The notes under the pieces: generated by a model
The model's database searches: none
The model's input: only the letters and a program-made list of their open reading frames with translations
Told to the model about the DNA's origin: nothing
From: an uncultured bacterium
GTDB lineage: Bacteria; Planctomycetota; JAJSAM01; JAJVHW01
NCBI GenBank assembly: GCA_937996235.1
Contig: CALKVK010000009.1
Location: forward strand, 1 to 64,000
Reading direction: 5' to 3'
Length of the DNA stretch: 64,000 nucleotides
Translations under genes and position numbers: made by a program
Shown: positions 1-7,759 of the stretch, one piece after another
How positions within the stretch are numbered: position 1 is the stretch's first letter
Layout: every line of letters begins with the position of its first letter

Positions 1-93
1 TCACGACCGCACCCGTTCGATACCCCCCGCCCGCGAGGGGGCTCGATCGCGGCGACGGCTTCGCGTGGCGGGCGCCGTCGCCGTTTGCGATGT

Positions 94-340
94 TGGTGGA
101 GGCGGGGGGTATCGGTCCGCAGGCATCCGTAACGGGGGCCCCGGTCGTGGCGCGCGCGCTGTGCGCGTCGCCACGGCGCGCTGCGCTCGAGGTCCGCTCG
201 CTGACGCGAGCGGACGGGCACGACCACCCCGCAACGGCTGCCAGCGGACCCGGGGTGCTCTCGGAGCCATTGTTCATGGCTCCGAGTCGCTCGCACGCCT
301 ACGGCGTGCTCACGACCGCACCCGTTCGATACCCCCCGCC
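94..340 (-). ncRNA. Putative cloverleaf-like structured RNA, copy 1
   Basis: Read on the minus strand, GGCGGGGGGTATCG (340-327) pairs perfectly over 14 bp with CGATACCCCCCGCC (114-101), and the 3' strand continues as TCCACCA. Inside are a 7-bp hairpin with loop GTA (near 291-307), an 11-bp hairpin with loop GAACA (260-286) and a long interrupted hairpin (122-242). The long arm carries an extra apical hairpin (192-215) that copy 2 lacks. The overall fold resembles a four-way junction with a CCA end. Transcription is not shown. A DNA-level role such as a palindromic mobile element is equally possible. Confidence 0.4.
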
Positions 341-403
341 CGCGAGGGGGCTCGATCGCGGCGAGCACCGTTGTGGTGCGGGCGGTGCTCGCCGTCGAGA
401 CAG

Positions 404-585
404 TGGTGGAGGCGGGGGGTATCGGTTTCGGCGTTCCGTAGCAGGGCACCCGGTCGTGCTGCGCACGACCACCCTGCAACGGAACGCACGAAACCCGGGG
501 AGCTTCGGAGGCCATTGTTCATGGCCTCCGATCGCTCGCACGCCTACGGCGTGCTCACGACCGCTCCCGTTCGATACCCCCCGCC
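404..585 (-). ncRNA. Putative cloverleaf-like structured RNA, copy 2
   Basis: This copy has the same plan as copy 1. A perfect 14-bp closing helix joins 585-572 to 424-411, followed by the TCCACCA tail at 410-404. Internal hairpins are GCACGCC/GGCGTGC (538-554), CGGAGGCCAT/ATGGCCTCCG with loop GAACA (506-530), and a 55-nt hairpin (432-486) with 14 of 15 base pairs in its outer helix plus a 7-bp inner helix (452-458 with 464-470). The outer helices of this arm differ in sequence from copy 1 but still pair, which argues for selection on structure. Function is unknown. Confidence 0.4.
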
Positions 586-604
586 CGCGAGGGGGCCTCG
601 TTGC

Positions 605-638
605 GGCGAGCACCGTTGTGATGCGGGCGGTGCTCGCC
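605..638 (-). terminator. Hairpin just downstream of tmRNA
   Basis: GGCGAGCACCG (605-615) pairs with CGGTGCTCGCC (628-638) over 11 bp. It begins ten bases past the tmRNA CCA end, so it is a good candidate for the tmRNA terminator. There is no strong T-run. The same hairpin, with changed but still paired bases, lies at the same distance after the two other tmRNA-tail copies (360-393 and 51-82). Confidence 0.55.
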
Positions 639-648
639 GTCGAGACAG

Positions 649-1008
649 TGGTGGAGGCGGGGGGTATCGAACCCCCGTCCCGCGGTGTCGCTTGTCGGGC
701 TTCTACGCGTGTAGCCGTTGTACTGATCTCGCCCCGCTGCGCGCGCACGGCACGCTCGCTTCGGGGCCAGCCGGCCATTTCATCTCGTGCTCCGCCGGTC
801 GGCACCACGGAGCACCAGCCCGCAAATCTGCGTCCCGTCGCCGGCCGCGGGCGTGCCGGCGGGGGACGTCGCTGTCACCTAATTGCGTTAGGCCGCGAGG
901 GAGTAGGTGTGGTTGGCACCTGAGTGTGTCCAGGGTTTTACGAGGCCGCCTGGAACCTCGACGCGCCACCCGAGAAGACGTTCCACCCGGTCGAGTCCAT
1001 TCGCCCCC
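649..1008 (-). ncRNA. ssrA: tmRNA (transfer-messenger RNA)
   Basis: The 5' end GGGGGCG (1008-1002) pairs with CGCCTCC (659-653), followed by A and an encoded CCA (651-649). A T-arm with TTCGATA loop precedes the acceptor 3' strand. The open reading frame follows the conserved CTCGTAAAAC sequence. The tag codons run from 917 to 888 and encode ANHTYSLAA then TAA, with the stop inside a conserved CCTAA/TTAGG hairpin. With SmpB, tmRNA rescues stalled ribosomes and tags the nascent chain for proteolysis through the terminal LAA. The length of 360 nt is normal for one-piece tmRNA. The resume codon is inferred from homology with known tags. Confidence 0.96.
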
Positions 1009-1275
1009 GTGGCGGTGCACGCCCCGCGATGGGGCGTGCGCCGGCGCGACGGCGAGGGATCGCCTCCGTTCTGTCAGCGTCCCCTCGCGGGGACACGCCT
1101 GCGCTCGTGGCGCGGCGTCGGGGGCGAGCATAGCGTGCGGTGCGCGCGGCGTGACGAACGTCCGGATCGGCACGGTTCGTGCACTTCCCCGGTGCGCCTC
1201 CGGGCCCGCGCGCGACGTGCCGGGCGGTCCGGGGTTACCATGCGCTGCGGTCGGATCGGACCCGCGGAGGACTCG

Positions 1276-2583
1276 ATGTCGCGACGTACCCTGCTGCCCC
1301 TCGTGCTCACGGCCCTCGCGGGGCTCGCCGCGTTCGGCGTGACCGCTTCCCGTCTGACGCCGGCCGCCCACGCCGAGGACGGCGCGGAGCCGGAGGGCGA
1401 GGAGATCGAGGCGCTGCAGGCGTTCTCCGACCCCCGCAACATGCTCCGGCTGAAGCTGCCGCGGAACTGGCGCTCCGCGAAGAACGAGCAGGGCGACCCC
1501 GTCCTCGCGATCTGGAACTGGCCCGTCGGCGAGGAGCAGTTCAACGCCTTCGTGTACGTGCTCCGCAACCCGAACGTCATGCGCGCCGGGCTCGCGCGCG
1601 CGAATCAGGAGCGCAGCGTCGAGGTCATCCCGGACTCGCGCAAGGCCGCGGACGGCTGGACCGAGACGGCGTGGCGCGACGGCGTGCTCGTCGTCCGGGA
1701 GCGCCAGATCGAGGCGGGCGGCGCGGTCTACATGGTGCGCTTCATCACGCACCGCGACCGGGCCGACAAGTGGCGCGATCTCGCGGAGTCCATCTTCGCC
1801 TCGTTCGAGCTCACGAAGCCCCCGGGACCGTCCGCGCCGCGCGACGGCTGGACGGAGAAGAAGGTGAAGGACTTCCGCGTCTGGACCGACGGCAGCGGGA
1901 GCGACGTCGACGAGGCCCTGAAGCTGGTGGAGCGCTACGGCGACGTGCGCAAGCTGATGCCGAAGCTGCTCCCGGGCAAGCCGCTCGACCCCTCCACGCC
2001 GATCGTGAAGGCGCTCGTCTCGGGCAGCGTGCTCGACGAGCTCTCGATCGCGTCGACCGGCGGCAAGCTGGACCAGGCCGGTGTCGACCTCTCCGACCGC
2101 TCGGTGCTCCTGCGCCTCGCCAGCCGCTCGGCCGCGACCTTCGACGGCAACGCGCAGCTCCAGTTCGCACAGCAGTACGTCGCGCAGTACTTCGGCGGCA
2201 CGCCGCCCTACTGGATCAACGTCGGACTGCTGATGTACCTCGACGCCGGCGTGACGGACGGCGGGAAGCCCCAGAAGCCCGAGAAGGAGCGCTTCAAGCG
2301 GGTCCTCGGCGTCGTCCGCAAGGCGTCGCGGCGGCTCGACCAGTGGTTCGACCTGACGTCCGCCGACGTGCCGAACGCACAGGAGGCGCAGGACGAGCTC
2401 TACGCCTGGGTCTGGTTCTTCCGCCACGCGAAGCAGGGCAAGCGCTACGCGGGCGCGTTCGACGCGTACGTGAGCACGCTGCGCGACACCGGCGACCCGC
2501 TCGTCGCGGCCGCGAAGTGGGAGGGCACCGACTTCGCCGCGATGCTCGAGGACTTCAAGCGCTGGGGCGAGTCCGAGAAGTAG
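1276..2583 (+). CDS. Secreted protein with degenerate peptidase-MA-like domain
   Basis: This is a 435-residue protein. GGAGG sits five bases before the ATG, and an N-terminal signal peptide has its hydrophobic core at about residues 7-25. Residues 50-190 form a domain with lipid- or PsbP-like character that I cannot name. The C-terminal half has PPYWINVGLLMYLDAG, close to the PxWLNEGLAEY motif of gluzincin (peptidase MA/DUF1570) proteins. The upstream helix that should carry HExxH reads QLQFAQQYVAQYF, so zinc ligands seem lost. I infer an exported, probably non-catalytic relative of that family. The gene lies between tmRNA (divergent) and smpB, with 66 bp to smpB. The specific function is unknown. 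Confidence 0.8.
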   Translation: MSRRTLLPLVLTALAGLAAFGVTASRLTPAAHAEDGAEPEGEEIEALQAFSDPRNMLRLKLPRNWRSAKNEQGDPVLAIWNWPVGEEQFNAFVYVLRNPNVMRAGLARANQERSVEVIPDSRKAADGWTETAWRDGVLVVRERQIEAGGAVYMVRFITHRDRADKWRDLAESIFASFELTKPPGPSAPRDGWTEKKVKDFRVWTDGSGSDVDEALKLVERYGDVRKLMPKLLPGKPLDPSTPIVKALVSGSVLDELSIASTGGKLDQAGVDLSDRSVLLRLASRSAATFDGNAQLQFAQQYVAQYFGGTPPYWINVGLLMYLDAGVTDGGKPQKPEKERFKRVLGVVRKASRRLDQWFDLTSADVPNAQEAQDELYAWVWFFRHAKQGKRYAGAFDAYVSTLRDTGDPLVAAAKWEGTDFAAMLEDFKRWGESEK

Positions 2584-2649
2584 GGCGGTCGGCGCCGGCC
2601 CTCCGGGAAAGCTCCGCACCGCGCGTGCGGCGCGCGGAACCTCGGCACC

Positions 2650-3132
2650 ATGGCGCACGGCGGCAAGCGCGGCGGGAAGAAGGCGGACGAGGCGCCCGTC
2701 GTCATCGGCAACCCCAAGGCGCGCCACAAGTACGAGGTGCTCGAGCGCATCGAGTGCGGGCTCGTCCTGCACGGCCCGGAGGTGAAGAGCATCCGGGACG
2801 GGCGCGCCAGCCTCGACGAGGGCTACGCGCGCTTCCGCAACGGCGAGCTGTGGCTCGTGGGCGTGCACATCGCGGAGTACTCCGCGCGCGGCTACGCCGC
2901 GCAGGAGCCGCTGCGCACGCGCAAGCTGCTCCTGCACCGGCGCGAGATCGACCGCCTGCGCCAGGAGGTCGAGCGCAAGGGGCTCACGCTCGTGCCGCTG
3001 CGCATCTACTTCAGCGCACGCCACCAGGCGAAAGTCGAGCTCGCCCTCGCGCGCGGGCGCAAGCTGCACGACAAGCGCGAGGCGCTCAAGGAGCGCGACG
3101 CGAAGCGCGAGATCGCGCGCGTCCGCCGCTGA
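2650..3132 (+). CDS. smpB: SsrA-binding protein SmpB
   Basis: The 160-residue protein binds tmRNA and delivers it to the A site of stalled ribosomes. Family landmarks are clear: NPKARHKYEVLERIECGLVL near the start, GPEVKSIRDGRASLDEGY, a central ARHQAKVELALARGRKLHDKR block and the basic C-terminal tail ERDAKREIARVRR that enters the mRNA channel. A short basic N-terminal extension (HGGKRGGKK) precedes the core. No strong Shine-Dalgarno sequence is seen before this ATG. Its RNA partner ssrA is 1.6 kb away on the opposite strand, so both parts of trans-translation sit together here. Confidence 0.97.
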   Translation: MAHGGKRGGKKADEAPVVIGNPKARHKYEVLERIECGLVLHGPEVKSIRDGRASLDEGYARFRNGELWLVGVHIAEYSARGYAAQEPLRTRKLLLHRREIDRLRQEVERKGLTLVPLRIYFSARHQAKVELALARGRKLHDKREALKERDAKREIARVRR

Positions 3133-3181
3133 CCCGGCGCCGCACGCGGCGTGCGGAAACGCGCCGCGTGCCCGCCGGAAG

Positions 3182-3209
3182 TTGACTCGCCCGCGCCGTC
3201 GGGCATCCT
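3182..3209 (+). promoter_or_regulatory. Sigma-70-like promoter of tRNA-Leu
   Basis: TTGACT (3182-3187) and CATCCT (3204-3209) are separated by 16 bp. The -10 box ends 18 bases before the first base of the tRNA, the right place for a tRNA promoter. It matches the layout proposed here before rpmF (TTGAC, 16-bp spacer). The call is by pattern only. Confidence 0.55.
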
Positions 3210-3227
3210 CTGCCGCTTGCTCCCCGT

Positions 3228-3315
3228 GCGGGGGTGGCGGAATTGGCAGACGCGCAAGATTCAGGTTCTTGTGGCCATTACGGTCGTGGGGGTTCGAGTC
3301 CCCCCCTCCGCACCA
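3228..3315 (+). tRNA. tRNA-Leu (anticodon CAG)
   Basis: This is a class II tRNA of 88 nt. The acceptor GCGGGGG pairs with CCTCCGC (one G-T pair) and is followed by A and an encoded CCA. The anticodon stem CAAGA/TCTTG encloses TTCAGGT, giving anticodon CAG, which reads CUG. There is a long variable arm (TGGCC-ATTA-CGGTC), and the T-arm is GGGGGTTCGAGTCCCCC. CUG is a very frequent leucine codon in the surrounding genes. Confidence 0.97.
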
Positions 3316-3479
3316 GCGATCCCGGCGCGCGCCCGAGCGCGGACCGGGAGCGCACCACGCGCTGACGCGGCGCGCGCTCGAGGTGACGCGCCGCGCGCGC
3401 GGGGCGAAAACCGAAGGGCGTCCGCGGGTCTCGGTATCCTCCGCAGGCTTCGCCGTCGCCGGCGTCCCGGAGGGATCGG

Positions 3480-4283
3480 ATGCTCCAAGGCAAGCGCGGC
3501 CTCGTTCTCGGGGTCGCCAACAAGCGCAGCCTGGCGTGGGCGATCGCCCGCGCGTGCGCGTCGCACGGCGCGGAGCTCGCGCTGACCTGTCAGGGCGAGC
3601 GCTTCGAGGAGGGCGTGCGCGACCTCGCGTGCCAGCTCCCGGGCGGCGAGACCTTCCCCGTCCTGCGGGTGGACGTCGGCGCGGAGGAGCAGATCGACGC
3701 CGCGGCGGACGCGCTCCGGGCGCGCTGGGGCCGCCTCGACTTCATCGTCCACTCGATCGCCTACGCGAACCCGGCCGAGCTGAAGGGACGCTTCCGCGAC
3801 ACCTCCCGCGACGGCTTCAACGTCGCGCTCGACATCTCCGCCTACTCCGTGATCCCCGTCGCGCGCGCGTTCGCGCCGCTGATGACGTCCGGCGGGTCGA
3901 TCGTCGCGCTGTCCTACCTCGGCGGCGAGCGCGTCGTCCCGAACTACAACGTGATGGGGGTGGCGAAGGCGGCGCTCGATTCCGCGATGCGCTACCTCTC
4001 GTACGACCTCGGGCCTTCGGGCATCCGCGTGAACACGGTCGCGCCGGGGCCGGTGCGCACGGTGTCGGCCTCGTCGGTCGGCGACTTCACGAGGATGCTC
4101 GACCACGTGAAGACCGTCGCGCCGCTGCGCCGCAACGTCACGCCCGACGAGGTCGGCAACGTCGTCGCGTTCCTGGTGTCGGACCTCGCCTCCGGGGTCA
4201 CGGGCACGCTGATCCCCGTGGACTGCGGGTTCACGGTGCTCGGCGTGACGACCGGGATCGCGGAAGAGGAGTCCGCGTCGTGA
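3480..4283 (+). CDS. fabI: Enoyl-[acyl-carrier-protein] reductase (NADH) FabI
   Basis: The 267-residue short-chain dehydrogenase-fold enzyme reduces enoyl-ACP in the last step of each fatty-acid elongation cycle. The N-terminal GLVLGVANKRSLAWAIA is the typical FabI nucleotide-binding loop. The catalytic pair is in YNVMGVAK (Tyr and Lys six apart after the intermediate residues), preceded by SYLGGERVVPNYN. VHSIAYANPAEL is also diagnostic. GGAGGG lies about six bases before the ATG. The stop codon overlaps the GTG of the next gene by four bases. The other fab genes are about 9 kb downstream, so fabI stands outside that operon. Confidence 0.96.
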   Translation: MLQGKRGLVLGVANKRSLAWAIARACASHGAELALTCQGERFEEGVRDLACQLPGGETFPVLRVDVGAEEQIDAAADALRARWGRLDFIVHSIAYANPAELKGRFRDTSRDGFNVALDISAYSVIPVARAFAPLMTSGGSIVALSYLGGERVVPNYNVMGVAKAALDSAMRYLSYDLGPSGIRVNTVAPGPVRTVSASSVGDFTRMLDHVKTVAPLRRNVTPDEVGNVVAFLVSDLASGVTGTLIPVDCGFTVLGVTTGIAEEESAS

Positions 4284-5383
4284 CGCGCGCGCGCCACGCG
4301 CTGCGCGCCGCGGCGCTCCTCGCGCTGACCGTCGTCGGCGGCGTGCGCTGCGCGTCGAACCCCGCCGACGTGGTCTCGAAGGGCATCACGGACGCCGTCT
4401 CCGGGTTCGAGGACCTCTTCGCACTCGACCTGCCGTCGGAGCACCTGCGGCGGCTGCGCGACCTGCAGGAGCCGAACCTGCGGCGGCTGCGTGCGGACGT
4501 GCCGGACGCGCTCGAGCAGAGCTGCGCGGCGCTGCGCGCGCTCGGTGCCACGAACTACGCGTCGTGGCGCGACGCCGCGATCGTCACCCAGGTCGTGTCG
4601 GCGCTGGCCACGGAGCACACCGCCGGGCTCGTGCGCGTCGAGTCGCTCGACACGCTCGCGCAGCTCGCGCCGTGGACCGTGGCGGCCGACGTGCCCGCCG
4701 AGACCTCGTACACCGAGGCCGACGCGTTCGACGCGCTGCGCGTGCTCGGCGAGGCGCGCGGGAAGAGCGACTCGGACCCGTCGTTCACGGCCGAGGTGCT
4801 GCACGCCGTGCGCACCCTCGGCGGCTACCGGTTCGAGTCGCCCGCCTCGGTCGGCGCCGACGCGTCCGACCGCGCCTTCGCGCAGCGCCGCGCGAGCGAG
4901 CTGCGCAGCGCGCGCGGCGTGCTGCAGTCGTTCACGACCAGCCTGCTCGAGGGTTTCGTGGCCGACCCCGAGATCCGCGACGCGATGGACCGCGCCTACG
5001 TCTCGCTCGGTGCGAGCGTGCTGCGGCTCTCCTTCGTCGTCGCGCTCTCCTCCGACGGCTCCGACGCCGTCCGCGCGAACGCGGCGCGCCACCTCGGCGA
5101 GCTGACGTTCCCCGTCGGTGCGGCGGCGCTCACGCGTGCGGTCCGCGGCGACACGAGCTCGCCCGTGCGCCGCGCCGCGTGCACCGCGCTCGGCCGCCAT
5201 CCGGCCGAGGTCGCCGTGCCGCCGCTGCTCGACGCGCTGCGGGACCCGCTGCCCGACGTGCGCGGCGCCGCCGCGCGCGCCCTCGCCGCCGCGACCGGCG
5301 AGGACCTGGGCGACGACCGTGCGGCGTGGCAGCGCTGGTGGTCCGCGCAGAGCGCGCCCTCCGACGGCGGCGCCACTCGGTGA
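4280..5383 (+). CDS. Exported HEAT-repeat protein
   Basis: The 367-residue protein starts at a GTG that overlaps the fabI stop (GTGA). Residues 1-22 form a basic-then-hydrophobic export signal ending at VRCAS. A cysteine is present, but it lacks a canonical lipobox. The middle is helical and rich in Arg and Leu. Residues from about 255 on show HEAT-like repeats (VRANAARHLGELTFP, VRRAACTALGRHPAEVAVPPLLDAL, VRGAAARALAAATGE) ending in WQRWWSAQ, a tail common in planctomycetal HEAT proteins. It is probably a periplasmic scaffold. No catalytic motif is seen. It is coupled to fabI upstream and to the YbhN-like gene downstream. Confidence 0.85.
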   Translation: MTRARHALRAAALLALTVVGGVRCASNPADVVSKGITDAVSGFEDLFALDLPSEHLRRLRDLQEPNLRRLRADVPDALEQSCAALRALGATNYASWRDAAIVTQVVSALATEHTAGLVRVESLDTLAQLAPWTVAADVPAETSYTEADAFDALRVLGEARGKSDSDPSFTAEVLHAVRTLGGYRFESPASVGADASDRAFAQRRASELRSARGVLQSFTTSLLEGFVADPEIRDAMDRAYVSLGASVLRLSFVVALSSDGSDAVRANAARHLGELTFPVGAAALTRAVRGDTSSPVRRAACTALGRHPAEVAVPPLLDALRDPLPDVRGAAARALAAATGEDLGDDRAAWQRWWSAQSAPSDGGATR

Positions 5384-6666
5384 GCGGCGACTCGGGCGGG
5401 CAGCGGCCCGGGCTCGTCCGGCGCCTCGCGGTCTGGGGGCTGCGGCTCCTCGGCGTCCTGCTGCTGGCGTTCGTCCTGAGTCAGGTGAACTGGCGCGACA
5501 GCGCGCATCTGGCCGACGGGACCGTGCTCGTCGGCGAGATCGTCGGGGACGTGCCGGCGGACTGGACGCCCGAGTCCACCGTCTCGTTCCGGACCGCCGA
5601 CGCGCCGCCGGACTCCGCGCCGCGCGTGCTCGGCGCCGCGGAACTCAGCACCGAGACGATCGGCGACCGCGCGGTCCCGGTGCTCGACGAGGGCCTGATC
5701 CACATCGTCGGGCGCGCCGACAAGCTGCTCCTCGTGCTCGGGGTGCTGGCGTTCGGCCTGTCGTCCCAGTTCGGCGTGTGGCGCTGGTGGCTGCTGCTGC
5801 GCGACCAGGGCATCCGCATCCCGTACCGCGAGGCGCACCGCCTCACGTTCATCGGCTTCTTCTTCAACAACGTCGTGCCGGGCGCGACGGGCGGCGACCT
5901 GGTGAAGGCCGTCTACGTCGCGCGCCAGACCTCGAAGCGCGCGGAGGCGGCGATCACCGTCCTGATGGACCGCGTCGTCGGCATCGTCGCGCTCGCGCTG
6001 ATCGCCGCGATCGTGCTCTCGACGCGCCTCGGTCAGCCCGAGTACCGCGAGCTCGCGCTCTTCATCTACGGCTTCCTCGGCTGCTTCGCGCTCGCGTGCA
6101 CCGTCTTCTTCAGCCGCCGCCTGCGGCGCGTGCTGCGCGTGGACGCGATCACCGCGCGGCTGCCGTTCGCCGCGCTGATCCGGCGGCTCGACGACGCGGT
6201 GTTCCTGTACCGCTACCAGAAGCGCCGCGTGCTGCTCGCGCTCCTGCTCTCGTTCGGCAACCAGCTCTCCATCCAGTTCATCATGGTGCTGTTCGCGCAC
6301 GCGCTGCACATGACCACGCGCAGCGGCGCGCCCGTGCCGGTCTCCGACCACATGATCGTGCTCCCGGCGGCGTGGATCGTGACCGCGCTGCCCTCGCTGC
6401 CGGGCGCGTGGGGCGTGCGCGAGGCCGCGTTCGCCGTCGGCTTCCACCTCGTCGGCGTGGACCGCAGCCCCGCGGTGGCGCTCTCGGTCATGGGCGGCAT
6501 GAACCAGCTCGTGTGGAGCCTGCTCGGGGGCGTCTACACCATCCTCGACCGCTCGACGGTCCGGGCCGTCACCGCCTCCGCCCGCGACGAGGCGCAGGCG
6601 TCGCCGGACTCCCTGCCGCACCCCGCCGGCGCGCCCGCTCCCGGCGCGGCGTCCGACCCCGACTGA
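5380..6666 (+). CDS. YbhN/LPG-synthase-TM family integral membrane protein
   Basis: The 428-residue polytopic membrane protein starts at a GTG overlapping the previous stop. After a first membrane segment (about 14-30) there is an extracytoplasmic loop of roughly 85 residues, then the canonical run of helices. FFFNNVVPGATGGDLVKA matches the N-terminal signature of the lysylphosphatidylglycerol-synthase transmembrane family (UPF0104), and LPSLPGAWGVREAAFAVGF matches its second conserved block. Members act as flippases or lipid-modification partners. There is no catalytic aminoacyl-transferase domain here, so the substrate is not predictable. The C-terminal 35 residues are Pro/Ala-rich and disordered. 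Confidence 0.85.
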   Translation: MSGDSGGQRPGLVRRLAVWGLRLLGVLLLAFVLSQVNWRDSAHLADGTVLVGEIVGDVPADWTPESTVSFRTADAPPDSAPRVLGAAELSTETIGDRAVPVLDEGLIHIVGRADKLLLVLGVLAFGLSSQFGVWRWWLLLRDQGIRIPYREAHRLTFIGFFFNNVVPGATGGDLVKAVYVARQTSKRAEAAITVLMDRVVGIVALALIAAIVLSTRLGQPEYRELALFIYGFLGCFALACTVFFSRRLRRVLRVDAITARLPFAALIRRLDDAVFLYRYQKRRVLLALLLSFGNQLSIQFIMVLFAHALHMTTRSGAPVPVSDHMIVLPAAWIVTALPSLPGAWGVREAAFAVGFHLVGVDRSPAVALSVMGGMNQLVWSLLGGVYTILDRSTVRAVTASARDEAQASPDSLPHPAGAPAPGAASDPD

Positions 6667-6692
6667 CACGCCGGTTCGCATTCCGTTAGGTA
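6663..6692 (+). promoter_or_regulatory. Possible promoter before the PfkB kinase
   Basis: CTGACA (6663-6668), which overlaps the preceding stop codon, is followed after 18 bp by TAGGTA (6687-6692). It lies in a locally AT-richer patch within the 189-bp gap before the sugar-kinase gene. It is a pattern match only. The implied leader would be about 155 bases. Confidence 0.35.
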
Positions 6693-6855
6693 TTCCGTCG
6701 TGCTGTCCCCAGCGCGGCGTACGATGCGACGGCCGCGGGCCCGACAGGGGTCGCGGCACCCTCGGCGCCCGCCCCTCGCCCCGCGTCCGCCCCTCGTGGC
6801 GGCGGCACGCACGGGGGAGCGCCCCGGGGAGCCACGTAACCTCGGGAGCCCTCGC

Positions 6856-7755
6856 ATGTCCTTGCTGGTGGTGGGCAGCGTCGCATTCGACTCGATCGAG
6901 ACCCCGGCCGGACGCGTCTCGGAGGAGACGGGCGGCAGCGCCACCTACTTCTCCCTCGCCGCCTCCCGCTTCACGACCGTCCGGATCGTGGCGCCGGTCG
7001 GCGAGGACTTCCCCGAGGAGCGCAAGGCGGTGTTCTCTGGACGCGAGATCGACATCGGCGGGCTGCACGTCGTGCCCGGCGGGCGCACGTTCCGCTGGTC
7101 CGGCCGCTACGAGGGCGACATGAACGTCGCCGAGACGCTCGAGACGCAGCTCAACGTGCTCGGCACGTTCCGTCCCGAGCTGACGCCGTCCCTGCGCGCG
7201 ACGCCGTTCGTGTTCCTGGCGAACGCGTCGCCCGCGAACCAGCTCTCCGTGCTCGAGCAGACGCCCGGTCGCCGCTTCGCGATGGCCGACACCATGAACT
7301 TCTGGATCGAGAGCGACCGCGCGGGACTGCTCGAGGTGCTGCGCCGCGTCGATGCGATCGTGATGAACGACGAGGAGGCGCGCAGCCTGACGGGCGAGCG
7401 CAACCTGATCCGCGCGGGCAACCGCATCCTCGACCTCGGCCCGAAGGTCGCGCTGGTGAAGAAGGGCGAGCACGGCGCGTTCCTGTTCTCGACGTACACG
7501 TTCCACGCGCTGCCGGCGTACCCGGTGCCCGAGGTCGTGGACCCCACGGGGGCCGGCGACTCGTTCGCGGGCGGCGTCATGGGCTACCTGGCACGCGCCG
7601 GGCGCGTGACCATCGGGAACCTCAAGCGCGGCATGGTCTACGGCACCGTCGCCGCGTCCTTCACCGTCGAGGCGTTCGGCACGGCCGCGCTCGCCGCGGC
7701 GTCGCGCGACGACTTCGAGCTGCGTTTCCACGAGTTCCTGCACTTCGTCTCGTGA
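6856..7755 (+). CDS. PfkB-family carbohydrate/nucleoside kinase
   Basis: The 299-residue ribokinase-fold kinase opens with the family motif LLVVGSVAFDSIETPAG and GGSATYFSLAASRF, where the sugar ring is bound. It ends with VVDPTGAGDSFAGGVMGYLA, the anion-hole and catalytic-Asp motif. IVMNDEEARSLTGE is the usual adenosine-kinase-like NEEE segment. It phosphorylates a sugar or nucleoside hydroxyl with ATP. The exact substrate is not evident, and the shorter lid region fits neither RbsK nor FruK clearly. GGGAG lies ten bases before the ATG. The next gene starts four bases after its stop. Confidence 0.9.
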   Translation: MSLLVVGSVAFDSIETPAGRVSEETGGSATYFSLAASRFTTVRIVAPVGEDFPEERKAVFSGREIDIGGLHVVPGGRTFRWSGRYEGDMNVAETLETQLNVLGTFRPELTPSLRATPFVFLANASPANQLSVLEQTPGRRFAMADTMNFWIESDRAGLLEVLRRVDAIVMNDEEARSLTGERNLIRAGNRILDLGPKVALVKKGEHGAFLFSTYTFHALPAYPVPEVVDPTGAGDSFAGGVMGYLARAGRVTIGNLKRGMVYGTVAASFTVEAFGTAALAAASRDDFELRFHEFLHFVS

Positions 7756-7759
7756 GCCC

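Larger units (their letters stand above)
1..648 (-). repeat. Tandem array of structured repeats abutting the tmRNA 3' end
   Basis: Three linker copies of about 94 bp (starting at 1, 310 and 555) are nearly identical. Each runs from TCACGACCG to a copy of the last 21 bases of tmRNA, at 94-114, 404-424 and 649-669. Between linkers lie variable segments of 216 and 151 bp. Every linker holds a strong hairpin (51-82, 360-393, 605-638), and each variable segment begins with the same two hairpins. The array runs off the left edge of the window. No convincing coding region is present. It may be a set of integration scars at tmRNA, a family of small mobile elements, or tandem structured RNAs read on the minus strand. 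The sequence alone does not decide. Confidence 0.8.

Noticed and set aside
1..648. CRISPR array
   Set aside because: Repeats are 94 bp and spacers 151-216 bp, far from CRISPR dimensions, and the spacers themselves are structurally related.
65..923. Open frames across the repeat array and tmRNA
   Set aside because: They are formed by repeated palindromic GC-rich DNA and a tmRNA gene. The peptides only reflect the repeats.
1009..1275. A specific tmRNA promoter
   Set aside because: A CTGACA occurs at 1077-1072 on the minus strand, but no -10 box sits at an acceptable distance from it or from the RNA start.
703..3069. A long minus-strand frame across tmRNA, the secreted protein and smpB
   Set aside because: It runs through a structural RNA and antisense to real genes, and has no recognisable domain.
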